DNA from: Bacillota bacterium
GTDB taxonomy: Bacteria > Bacillota > Clostridia > Lachnospirales > Lachnospiraceae
Direction: 5' to 3'
NCBI GenBank assembly: GCA_023392995.1
Contig: JAEWMZ010000010.1
Span: forward strand, 1-42,357
DNA length: 42,357 bases
Shown here: positions 34,935-42,357 of the stretch, piece by piece
Layout: each line of letters starts with the position of its first letter
Position numbering within the stretch: the stretch's first letter is position 1
Translations under genes and position numbers: made by a program
Notes under the pieces: generated by a model
Told to the model about the DNA's origin: nothing
Seen by the model: the letters and a program-made list of their open reading frames with translations, nothing else
Databases searched by the model: none

Positions 34935-35640
34935 ATAGGTCAAGACATTGACAGAAAAAAATACCTCAGGTAAGGTAAATTTAGATTATTACTGACTGGT
35001 AGTTGGTAATAAATCTATATAAAAAGCAATCTCAAAGCTTCAAATTGGTATGAGTTGGAAACCAAAGGAAAGTCTCATTTATCAGTAATGACATGCTTAT
35101 TTTAGGATACGATATAGGAAATGAAACCAATTATGTAAGAGCGGTCGACACCAGAGGCAGAGAATTAAGCAAGTCCGCTTTTCCATTCAGCAACAGTTTA
35201 GAGGGATTCCAGAGTGCAAAGGAATGGGCAGTGAAACTGGCTGCCACACATAATAAAGAACAGATAGTCTTGAGCTTAGAGCCGGTTCTGTCTTGCCACA
35301 TGGATGATTTCAAATGGAATCAGTGTTGTTCAGGTGAACCCCATACGTGTAAAACAGACGAAGGGAATTGAAGATAACGGTCAGCTTAAAGATGATACGA
35401 AGGATCCAAAACTAATCGCAAATCTTGTTAAGGATGGCCTTTATAAAGCGAATAAAGAGGATGATTATAAAGCTGTACCTGTTTTTTTAGCTATTCAGCA
35501 CAGGATACAATGGCTGTTCATCACTATTAACTCTCTTTATAGGGGTAATTATTTAAAGAAAGCTCTTAAATCAATGCATTAGGGCTTGACAATATAGGAA
35601 GGAATTAATTTTACACTCAATTATTAAATTTGAACTTATT
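34917..35640 (+). mobile_element. Remnant of an IS110-family insertion sequence
   Basis: The segment between the broken aldolase and the ThDP gene carries an IS110-type transposase remnant with flanking AT-rich DNA. The left junction is estimated from the loss of similarity to the intact aldolase. The right edge is not defined. No complete ends or target duplication are visible, as expected for this family. Confidence 0.5.
35093..35582 (+). pseudogene. IS110-family transposase, frameshifted and truncated
   Basis: The first frame (from 35093) gives ILGYDIGNETNYVRAVDTRG and LSLEP, matching the DEDD-type N-terminal domain of IS110 transposases. Similarity then switches, near 35300, to a second frame with NGISVVQVNPIRVKQTKG and DDTKDPKLIANLVKDG, which is the continuation of the same domain. 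After about residue 150 the similarity stops at a TAG. The serine-containing C-terminal domain is absent. One frameshift plus truncation make it inactive. Confidence 0.85.
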
Positions 35641-35766
35641 GCTATGATGCAAAAACATAACTTCAAATACTAATCAGTTTTGATATTAAGATTGGAAATT
35701 AAACATTCACATATCAAAATCGTAAGCAGAGAGATATTTAATCACGTTATTTTGGAGGGATTTCTT

Positions 35767-37584
35767 ATGAAAATAAAAGTATCAAATTATATTGCTCAAT
35801 TTTTGGTTGATAATGATATAGAACATGTCTTTACTGTAACTGGCGGTGGTGCCATGCATCTAAATGATAGCCTTGGTCATCAAAAAGGGTTAAAATGTAT
35901 CTATAATCATCATGAGCAGGCATGTGCAATTGCTTCTGAAAGTTATGCGAGAATACATAATAAAATAGCTGCGTTATGCGTAACAACTGGACCGGGAGGA
36001 ACAAATGCTATTACGGGTGTATTAGGTGGTTATCTTGATTCAATCCCAATGCTTGTATTATCTGGACAGGTAAGATACGATACAACTGCCAGATGGTCAG
36101 GATTAGATATTAGAGCTATGGGCGATCAAGAGTTTGACATTTGTAAAGCGGTCGAATGTATGACAAAGTTTTGTGAAATGGTTATTGATCCGCTAAAGAT
36201 AAGATATTTTCTTCAAAAGGCACTTTATATAGCAAAAACAGGTAGGCCAGGTCCGTGCTGGCTTGATATTCCATTAGATGTTCAAGGAGCTGTCATAGAA
36301 ACAGATGACTTGTATCCTGATTTCGATAGGTCTGAATATTCTGCAACTTTACCTCCAGCAGTAGATGATGAAACAATAAATAAAATAATTAATAGGATAA
36401 AAGGTGCCAAACGACCGATTTTATATGCGGGCAATGGTATTCGAATATCAGGAGGTTATGACTATTTCAAAAAGGTAGTTGAGAAATTAAATATTCCAGT
36501 TGTAACAGGGTGGGACAGTATTGATGCGATATATGATAATCATCCTCTGTATGTTGGAAGAGGCGGTATCATGGGAGATCGCCCTGGTAATTTTGCTGTA
36601 CAAAATAGTGATTTGGTATTTTCTATAGGTAACAGGCTGAGTATTCGTCAAGTAGGCTATAATTATAAAACATGGGCAAGAGAAGCTTTTGTCATAGCGA
36701 ATGATGTTGATGCTAATGAATTGAAAAAACCTACATTACATGTGGAAATGCCAGTATGGGCAGATGCGAAAGATTTACTTCAAAAGTTGGATAGGGCATT
36801 ATCCAACGGAAAATTATTTGATGATGAAGAATGGATAAGCAGGTGCAGAAAATGGAAGGAAAGATATCCGGTTGTGATGCCTAGCCATTATACACAAAAA
36901 GAAAAGACAAATGTATATGCTTTTATCAAAGAATTAAGCACGAGATTACAGGAAGGACAGATTACTATAGTAGGTAATGGGTCGGCTTGTGTTGTTGGTA
37001 GTCATGCTTATGTTATTAAAAAAGACCAGCGTTTTATAATAAATTCGGCAGTTGCATCTATGGGATATGATTTGCCGGCAGCGATTGGTGCCTGCTTTGC
37101 AGATAGTTCGAAAGATATTATTAACGTAACTGGTGATGGAAGCATTCAAATGAATATACAAGAGTTACAGACAATTGCTCATCATCAATTGCCTATAAAA
37201 ATATTTGTAATTAATAACAATGGTTATCATTCCATTCGCCAAACACAGAATAATTTTTTTGAAAAGCCACTTATTGGTATTGGCCCTGAAAGTGAAGATT
37301 TAAGTTTTCCTGATATGTCAAAATTAGCTTCAGCATATGGGGTTTCTTACTATTGCATTAATAAAAATGATGAGTTGGGAGATTTAATCAATCACGTTCT
37401 TTCTTTAAAGGGACCTGTAGTATGCGAAATTATGGTTGATGAGGATCAAAAATTTGAACCAAAGGCGGCTACTAAAAGATTAGATGATGGTACATTGATA
37501 TCTGCACCACTTGAGGATTTAGCACCGTTTCTAAGTAAAAAAGAATTTCTCGAAAATATGATTATTGATCCAATTATGGAATAA
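35767..37584 (+). CDS. ThDP-dependent enzyme of the acetolactate synthase-like family (possible YerE-like sugar acyltransferase)
   Basis: The 605-aa protein has three typical domains. The N-terminal pyrimidine domain has the catalytic Glu in NHHEQACAIASESYAR (Glu50) and CVTTGPGGTNAITGV. The central domain spans about 200-330. The C-terminal pyrophosphate domain has the GDGSIQMNIQELQTI to INNNGY metal/ThDP motif near 455-485. The family decarboxylates 2-oxo acids and transfers the remaining unit. In this context YerE, which adds a two-carbon unit to C4 of CDP-4-keto-3,6-dideoxyglucose, is the nearest functional model. ATG 35767 has GGAGG eight bases upstream; the longer frame from 35680 does not. 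True acetolactate synthase is less likely here, with no regulatory subunit nearby. Confidence 0.82.
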   Translation: MKIKVSNYIAQFLVDNDIEHVFTVTGGGAMHLNDSLGHQKGLKCIYNHHEQACAIASESYARIHNKIAALCVTTGPGGTNAITGVLGGYLDSIPMLVLSGQVRYDTTARWSGLDIRAMGDQEFDICKAVECMTKFCEMVIDPLKIRYFLQKALYIAKTGRPGPCWLDIPLDVQGAVIETDDLYPDFDRSEYSATLPPAVDDETINKIINRIKGAKRPILYAGNGIRISGGYDYFKKVVEKLNIPVVTGWDSIDAIYDNHPLYVGRGGIMGDRPGNFAVQNSDLVFSIGNRLSIRQVGYNYKTWAREAFVIANDVDANELKKPTLHVEMPVWADAKDLLQKLDRALSNGKLFDDEEWISRCRKWKERYPVVMPSHYTQKEKTNVYAFIKELSTRLQEGQITIVGNGSACVVGSHAYVIKKDQRFIINSAVASMGYDLPAAIGACFADSSKDIINVTGDGSIQMNIQELQTIAHHQLPIKIFVINNNGYHSIRQTQNNFFEKPLIGIGPESEDLSFPDMSKLASAYGVSYYCINKNDELGDLINHVLSLKGPVVCEIMVDEDQKFEPKAATKRLDDGTLISAPLEDLAPFLSKKEFLENMIIDPIME

Positions 37585-37684
37585 CATATTTTTTATAAGA
37601 GTAAATGGATATATCAATTGTTGAAATTGTGGTTGAAGTATAAATAGAATAGTTAAGTTTTATCACAGAAAGAGAAGAGAGAAT

Positions 37685-39259
37685 ATGGGGAAAATTGTTT
37701 TATTAGATTGTACACTTAGAGATGGTGGATATGTTAATGATTGGAAGTTCGGTGAGGAAGCAATTAAAGGTGTTAGTAAGAAAATTGCTCAAGCTGGTAT
37801 AGAAGTATTTGAAATTGGATTTATTAAAGAAACTGAATATTCAAGAGATAGAGCTGTATTTCCTGATGTTGATAGTATTTCCAAGATGATATCACCCAAA
37901 ATACCTCATATGCTATATGTAGGGATGATAGATATGGGAGATGTTGTTCCAATAAGTAAAATATGTCCATATGATGGAACTTCGATTGACGGTATTCGTA
38001 TTATTTTTAAGAAAAGTAAAATTTATGAAGCGTTTGAATATTGTAAATTGATCCAAGAGCTTGGTTATAAATTATTTGTTCAATTTGTAGGAACAGACAG
38101 CTATTCTGATAAAGAATTTATTGAAACGATTGAGCTATTTAATAAGTTGGATCCTTATGCTGTATCTATTGTGGATAGTTTTGGATTGATTAAACGCAAA
38201 CAATTTCTTAGATTGGTGTATCTTGCTGATAACAACCTTAAACCGTCTATTATTTTAGGATATCATGCCCATAATAATCTACAGCAAGCTTTTGGCAATG
38301 CTGAAGCACTTGTTGAAATGAATTTGAAACGAGATTTATGTATAGATGCATGTGTATTTGGTATGGGAAGGGGAGCAGGAAATCTGAACCTTGAATTATT
38401 TGCTGAATATCTTAATGAGAACTTTGGGACATGCTATCGCATTGAACCAATGTTAGAAATAATGGATGAGTATTTGCAAGATATTTATAAAGAAAGATTT
38501 TGGGGATATTCATTACCTTTTTATTTATCTGCAACAACTGGGTGCCATCCTAATTATGCTATCTATTTAGCTGAAAAAGAGAGCTTAACAGTTAAGTCAT
38601 TTAATGAACTTTTAAGAAATATTCCTGAAGAAAAAAAAATAGTTTTTAGTAAAAGAGATGCGGAAGATTTTTATTTCCAGTATCAACAGAATTATATTGA
38701 TGATAAAGAAGATCTCGTAGAACTATCACAAAAGATGCACGGAAGAATGATTTTAATTTTGGCACCTGGAAGAAGCCTTTCACAATACGAAAACCAAATT
38801 ATGGAATTTATAAAGACCAATAATCCTATAATTATCTGTACGAACTTTATAAGTGATAATTTTGGATGTGATTATGTTTTTAGCAGTAATATGAGAAGAT
38901 ATTCAAAATTATCAAGTAAAAACGATGTTAAAAGAATTATTACTTCAAATATTAAAGAAACTAATGAATATGACTATAAAGTGAGTTATTCAAGTTTTTC
39001 TTCTGTCTACTCAGATATAGTTGATAATTCTGGTATTATGTTATTAAAGCTGCTTTTGGAAATTGGAATTAGAGATGTAAATATTGCTGGAATGGATGGT
39101 TATATCAATGAAATAATAGGAAACTACTATGATAAAGTATTGGATTATAACTTTGATAATGAATCAGAAAAACGTAATTATTTAATATCAAAAGAATTAA
39201 AAGAAATTGGGAAAAAGATTAATATTAATTTTATAACACCAACATTGTATCAAAATTGA
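37685..39259 (+). CDS. DRE-TIM aldolase fused to a Rossmann-like C-terminal domain
   Basis: Residues 1 to about 300 are a DRE-TIM metallolyase barrel, as in 4-hydroxy-2-oxovalerate aldolase, with LLDCTLRDGGYVNDW (6-20), IDGIRIIFKKSKIYE, SIVDSFGLI and the metal ligands in GYHAHNNLQQAFGNAEA near 190-206. Residues about 350-524 are an extra domain with LILAPGRSLSQYENQI and LLEIGIRDVNIAGMDGY, a layout like DUF115/MptE-like or sialyltransferase-like Rossmann proteins. The 524-aa length is far above the 340 or so of simple aldolases. It should form or cleave a 2-oxo acid with a metal ion; the substrate is unknown. It follows the ThDP enzyme by 100 bp and may supply or use its 2-oxo acid. Confidence 0.8.
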   Translation: MGKIVLLDCTLRDGGYVNDWKFGEEAIKGVSKKIAQAGIEVFEIGFIKETEYSRDRAVFPDVDSISKMISPKIPHMLYVGMIDMGDVVPISKICPYDGTSIDGIRIIFKKSKIYEAFEYCKLIQELGYKLFVQFVGTDSYSDKEFIETIELFNKLDPYAVSIVDSFGLIKRKQFLRLVYLADNNLKPSIILGYHAHNNLQQAFGNAEALVEMNLKRDLCIDACVFGMGRGAGNLNLELFAEYLNENFGTCYRIEPMLEIMDEYLQDIYKERFWGYSLPFYLSATTGCHPNYAIYLAEKESLTVKSFNELLRNIPEEKKIVFSKRDAEDFYFQYQQNYIDDKEDLVELSQKMHGRMILILAPGRSLSQYENQIMEFIKTNNPIIICTNFISDNFGCDYVFSSNMRRYSKLSSKNDVKRIITSNIKETNEYDYKVSYSSFSSVYSDIVDNSGIMLLKLLLEIGIRDVNIAGMDGYINEIIGNYYDKVLDYNFDNESEKRNYLISKELKEIGKKININFITPTLYQN

Positions 39260-39292
39260 AGAGGTTAAATAATAAAGGGATAAGGTGAGAAT

Positions 39293-40318
39293 ATGACAAG
39301 GGTCATTACATTTGGAGAAATTATGCTCAGATTAGCTCCAAAAAATTATTTTAGATTTGTTCAGGCAGATTGTTTTGATGCATCTTATGGAGGAGCTGAA
39401 GCAAATGTGGCAGTATCTCTTGCTAATTTTAATACAAGTGTGGCATTTGTTAGCAAATTACCGGCTCATGCTATCGGTGAGGCTGCGGTCAATGAATTAA
39501 GAAGATATGGAGTAAATACCTCATATATCTCTCGTGGAGGAGAGAGAGTAGGTATTTATTATCTTGAAAAAGGTGCAAGCCAAAGAGCATCTAATGTAAT
39601 TTATGATAGATTGAATTCATCGATGCAACAGGTGGAGGATATAGATGAATTTGACTGGTATAAAATTTTTGAAAATGCAGAATGGTTTCATCTAACGGGT
39701 ATAACACCGGCATTAAGTGATAATTTAGCTAAAATATGTCTTAAGGCTTGTAAAATTGCCAAAACAATGGGGCTTACTATTAGTTGTGATTTAAATTATC
39801 GGAATAAACTTTGGTCAAAGGAAAAAGCAAGAGAAGTAATGAGTGATATATGTAAATATGTCGATATATGTATTGCTAATGAAGAAGATGCTTACGATGT
39901 ATTCGGTATTAAAGCAAAGAGTACTGATGTTTCAAACGGAAAGATTAATGCACGGGATTATATGTTTGTTGCAAAACAACTTGCTGATAAATTTCAGTTT
40001 AGTAAGGTTGCTATAACATTAAGAACATCTTTGTCAGCTAATGATAATATATGGGCGGGAATGTTATATGATAATGAAAATTATTATTTTAGTAAAGAAT
40101 ACAAAATACATATAGTTGATCGTGTGGGTGGCGGCGATTCTTTTGGAGCGGGTATAATTTATGCTTGCTTAAATCAAATGGGAAATCAGGATGCCATTGA
40201 ATTTGCTGTTGCAGCAAGTTGTCTTAAACATAGTATAGAAGGCGATTTTAATCATGTTACAGAAAGTGACGTAATTAAACTGGCTGGCGGTGATGGTTCA
40301 GGGCGAATTATTAGATAG
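39293..40318 (+). CDS. PfkB-family sugar kinase, 2-keto-3-deoxygluconate kinase-like
   Basis: This 341-aa ribokinase-fold kinase starts VITFGEIMLRLAPKNYFRFVQ and has FDASYGGAEANVAVSLANF, both typical of KdgK-like enzymes. The C-terminal motif VDRVGGGDSFGAGIIYA (near 275-290) holds the catalytic Asp and anion hole. KdgK phosphorylates 2-keto-3-deoxygluconate, a 2-oxo-3-deoxy acid of the sort an aldolase of the preceding type could make. In a polysaccharide locus with no other sugar-acid catabolism genes, a biosynthetic role is the better guess. It begins 33 bp after the aldolase and 11 bp before the reductase gene. Confidence 0.85.
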   Translation: MTRVITFGEIMLRLAPKNYFRFVQADCFDASYGGAEANVAVSLANFNTSVAFVSKLPAHAIGEAAVNELRRYGVNTSYISRGGERVGIYYLEKGASQRASNVIYDRLNSSMQQVEDIDEFDWYKIFENAEWFHLTGITPALSDNLAKICLKACKIAKTMGLTISCDLNYRNKLWSKEKAREVMSDICKYVDICIANEEDAYDVFGIKAKSTDVSNGKINARDYMFVAKQLADKFQFSKVAITLRTSLSANDNIWAGMLYDNENYYFSKEYKIHIVDRVGGGDSFGAGIIYACLNQMGNQDAIEFAVAASCLKHSIEGDFNHVTESDVIKLAGGDGSGRIIR

Positions 40319-40329
40319 GTGAAGATGAT

Positions 40330-41238
40330 ATGAATAGAGCAATCATTACAGGTAGTACGGGTGCTATTGGAATGGCACTTATTAACAAGCTAATTAGGGG
40401 AAATGTTGAAGTATTAGTATTAAGTAGAAAAGATTCTAAGCGGATTTGTCAAATTCCTAAACATCCCTTGGTGAGTATTGGATATTGTGATCTGTCAGAA
40501 TATAAAGACTACCAAAATACAACAGGCAAGAATTATGATGTATTCTTTCATTTTGCATGGGATGGAACTTTTGGGAATACTAGAAATGATATGTATTTGC
40601 AAAATCAAAATGTAAAGTATGCCCTAGATGCGGTATATTTAGCAAAGCGGTTTGGATGCCATACTTTTATAGGCGCAGGGTCACAGGCTGAGTATGGGCG
40701 CGTAGATTTTCCATTAGGATCAGGGACACCTACAGCTCCTGAAAATGGGTATGGTATCGCTAAATGTTGTGCAGGATATATGACGAAAATATTATGTAAG
40801 CAATTAGAGTTGAGGTTTAATTGGGTTAGAATCCTTAGTATCTATGGACCGTACGATGGGGCAAATACAATGGTTATGTCAACTATATATAAATTACTTA
40901 AAAATGAAACTCCTAAATTTACAAAGTGTGAGCAAATGTGGGATTATCTATATAGTGATGATGCTGCAGATGCATTTTTCATAATTGCTAATAAAGGTGA
41001 AAACGGAAAAATTTATGTCTTAGGTAGCGGGATAGTACTACCCTTAAAGGAATATATTTTTAAAATAAGAGATTGTATAGATGAAACTCGTAATGTTGAT
41101 ATTGGAGCCATTCCTTATGGAGAAAATCAAGTGATGTATTTGTGTGCTGATATAAGAGAGCTACGAAGTATAGGATTTACGCCTAAAATAAGTTTTTCAG
41201 AAGGAATAAAGTTAGTATTGAAGAATATGAAATTATGA
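40330..41238 (+). CDS. NAD(P)-dependent SDR, CDP-4-keto-deoxysugar reductase-like
   Basis: The 302-aa extended SDR has the Rossmann motif AIITGSTGAIGMALINKL, VFFHFAWDGTFG, FIGAGSQAEYG in place of the usual Ser motif, and the Tyr-Lys pair in NGYGIAKCCAGYM. The FAWDG and GSQAEYG features recall CDP-abequose/paratose synthases and YerF-like reductases. It probably does the last reduction of the CDP-sugar made by rfbFGH and the ThDP enzyme. It could instead be an epimerase. It closes the ThDP-aldolase-kinase-reductase module; a promoter follows before the next gene. Confidence 0.78.
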   Translation: MNRAIITGSTGAIGMALINKLIRGNVEVLVLSRKDSKRICQIPKHPLVSIGYCDLSEYKDYQNTTGKNYDVFFHFAWDGTFGNTRNDMYLQNQNVKYALDAVYLAKRFGCHTFIGAGSQAEYGRVDFPLGSGTPTAPENGYGIAKCCAGYMTKILCKQLELRFNWVRILSIYGPYDGANTMVMSTIYKLLKNETPKFTKCEQMWDYLYSDDAADAFFIIANKGENGKIYVLGSGIVLPLKEYIFKIRDCIDETRNVDIGAIPYGENQVMYLCADIRELRSIGFTPKISFSEGIKLVLKNMKL

Positions 41239-41339
41239 ATCTTTTGATAATAAAATGTTCTCATATTGTATTTATTACGATATAGGTGAATATAGATTTC
41301 AAAGAATGACTTGAAGATAACCTCTTCGTATATCAGTAA

Positions 41340-41368
41340 TTGAAGATTTTCAACAAATCTGATACAAT
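41340..41368 (+). promoter_or_regulatory. Probable promoter upstream of the phosphoglycosyl transferase
   Basis: TTGAAG (41340-41345) and TACAAT (41363-41368) are 17 bp apart in the 314-bp gap before the sugar transferase gene. The leader would be about 180 nt. The rest of the gap is AT-rich with no gene seen. Confidence 0.6.
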
Positions 41369-41552
41369 AAATATATATTTACATTTTGTAGTGATACTAG
41401 ACATTCAATATTTTAATAGTATAATTTATTGTTTTATTAGATTTATAAAAGAGTATAATTGATATCTATTGAGATAGCGAGTAGAAGTTATTAAAGAAAG
41501 AAAAAGTCGATAAGTCTAAATACTTCTACTTAAAGCTGAGAAAGGAATGTAT

Positions 41553-42146
41553 ATGTATATAAAATATATGAAACGTGTTATTGATTTTTTTATGGCCTTA
41601 GTTTTGATGATTTTATTATCATGGTTGTTATTAAGTATTATAGTACTGATTAAATGCTCATCAAAGGGTTCGGTTTTTTTTCTGCAAAAAAGAATTGGTA
41701 TTGGTAGGAAAGAATTCAATATTATTAAATTTCGAACTATGTATTGCGATACACCGAAGGATGCTCCCACACATTTATTGAAAAATCCTGAACAATACAT
41801 AACTCCAATTGGAAAGTTTCTTAGATTGACTAGTTTAGATGAACTTCCTCAATTATTCAACATATTTATAGGCGATATGTCCTTTATTGGACCCAGACCT
41901 GCATTATGGAATCAGTATGATTTGATAGAAGAACGAGAGCGATATGGAGCTAATGATATACTCCCTGGCTTAACTGGTTGGGCACAAGTGAATGGAAGAG
42001 ATGAGTTGCCAATCATGACAAAGGCTAGATTTGACGGTGAGTATGTGGAGAGAATGGGATTTTACTTTGATATAAAGTGTATGGTTAAAACCTTTGGATA
42101 TGTTTTTTTTCGAGAGGGTATTAAAGAAGGAGCCCATGATACATAA
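41553..42146 (+). CDS. Initiating phosphoglycosyl transferase (bacterial sugar transferase, PglC type)
   Basis: This monotopic enzyme of 197 aa transfers a sugar 1-phosphate from a nucleotide sugar to undecaprenyl phosphate and so starts glycan assembly. It has the N-terminal re-entrant helix (FFMALVLMILLSWLLLSIIV), IIKFRTMYCDT, the catalytic pair region TSLDELPQLFNIFIGDMSFI with Asp-Glu, GPRPALW, and LPGLTGWAQVNGRDEL. It is the short form, without the extra N-terminal membrane domain of WbaP or WcaJ. I prefer ATG 41553, six bases after AAAGGA; ATG 41547 is too close to that site. Confidence 0.92.
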   Translation: MYIKYMKRVIDFFMALVLMILLSWLLLSIIVLIKCSSKGSVFFLQKRIGIGRKEFNIIKFRTMYCDTPKDAPTHLLKNPEQYITPIGKFLRLTSLDELPQLFNIFIGDMSFIGPRPALWNQYDLIEERERYGANDILPGLTGWAQVNGRDELPIMTKARFDGEYVERMGFYFDIKCMVKTFGYVFFREGIKEGAHDT

Positions 42147-42230
42147 AAATGTTAGTGAATAGAAATTGATAACATAAGGCGCATACGGCGAGGATAGTAG
42201 TGAGATAAATACAATACAAAGGTGAATACG

Positions 42231-42357
42231 GTGAAGAAATTTATTAATGATAAAAAATTATTCATAAGACGACTCTTTCTTATTATATTAGATGCTATGC
42301 TAATCAACATAGCATCCTTTTCAGCGCTTTTTGTCCGTTTTGAGTTAAGATTAAATG
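42231..42357 (+). CDS. Start of a FlaA1/CapD-like membrane nucleotide-sugar dehydratase
   Basis: The last 127 bases open a frame from GTG 42231, with AAAGGTG upstream. About 42 residues are visible: a basic start (FINDKKLFIRRLF) and a transmembrane helix with DAMLINIASFSALFVRFEL. That resembles the first helix and FRF-like loop of CapD/WbpM/EpsC-type 4,6-dehydratases, which commonly sit beside a phosphoglycosyl transferase. The gene runs out of the window, so the catalytic part is not seen. Confidence 0.6.
   Translation, partial: MKKFINDKKLFIRRLFLIILDAMLINIASFSALFVRFELRLN

Noticed and set aside
35680..35766. Longer N-terminus for the ThDP enzyme
   Set aside because: The extra 29 residues lack family similarity and a good ribosome binding site sits just before ATG 35767.
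35767..37584. Housekeeping acetolactate synthase large subunit (ilvB)
   Set aside because: No ilvN, ilvC or leucine/isoleucine genes nearby; it sits within sugar genes, so a sugar-directed role is more likely.

Overview
The window looks like the chromosome of a low-GC Gram-positive bacterium of the class Clostridia, probably close to Lachnospiraceae. This is inferred from the Gram-positive type PolC replicase (1542 aa), the rseP-ispG-polC order at the left end, clostridial-style ribosome binding sites, and thioredoxin, LarC and surface-glycan gene types. No species can be named from the sequence alone.

Left part (1-15300), mainly housekeeping and small genes. The end of the site-2 protease rseP is followed by ispG (isoprenoid synthesis) and polC. 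Next come a 20-unit, 14-bp tandem repeat array and tRNA-Glu(CTC) with its own promoter and terminator. A stretch of small unknown proteins follows: a disordered 64-aa protein and two small membrane proteins. Then come a minus-strand beta-propeller sugar-dehydrogenase-like gene, a trxA-trxB pair, and a convergent larC whose protein carries a long His-rich insert and a Ser/Thr/Asn-rich linker. A small zinc-ribbon-like gene with a strong terminator closes this part.

Right part (15430-42357), a large surface-polysaccharide locus, all on the plus strand and visibly more AT-rich than polC. It contains: (a) a GT2, an epimerase and an EpsD-like GT4; (b) an ABC exporter, Wzm/Wzt, with a long C-terminal Wzt domain; (c) a 1117-aa fusion of methyltransferase, coiled coil, GT2 and GT4; (d) hddC-hddA-gmhB-gmhA, a complete route from sedoheptulose 7-phosphate to GDP-D-glycero-alpha-D-manno-heptose; (e) a large multi-pass membrane protein; (f) rfbF-rfbG-rfbH, which make CDP-4-keto-3,6-dideoxyglucose or its direct precursor; (g) a GtrB/GtrA-like pair; (h) a truncated aldolase and an IS110-type transposase remnant, then a module of ThDP-dependent enzyme, aldolase with an extra C-terminal domain, PfkB kinase and SDR reductase; (i) a PglC-type initiating phosphoglycosyl transferase behind its own promoter and the start of a FlaA1/CapD-like gene.

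Working model: the locus makes an exported glycan (capsule, wall polymer or S-layer glycan) containing a heptose and a CDP-derived 3,6-dideoxyhexose. The ThDP/aldolase/kinase/reductase module next to rfbFGH is the best candidate for a new chemistry, possibly a branched-chain deoxysugar related to yersiniose with a non-standard side chain. The methyltransferase-coiled-coil-glycosyltransferase fusion beside Wzm/Wzt is a candidate chain-length ruler and terminator.
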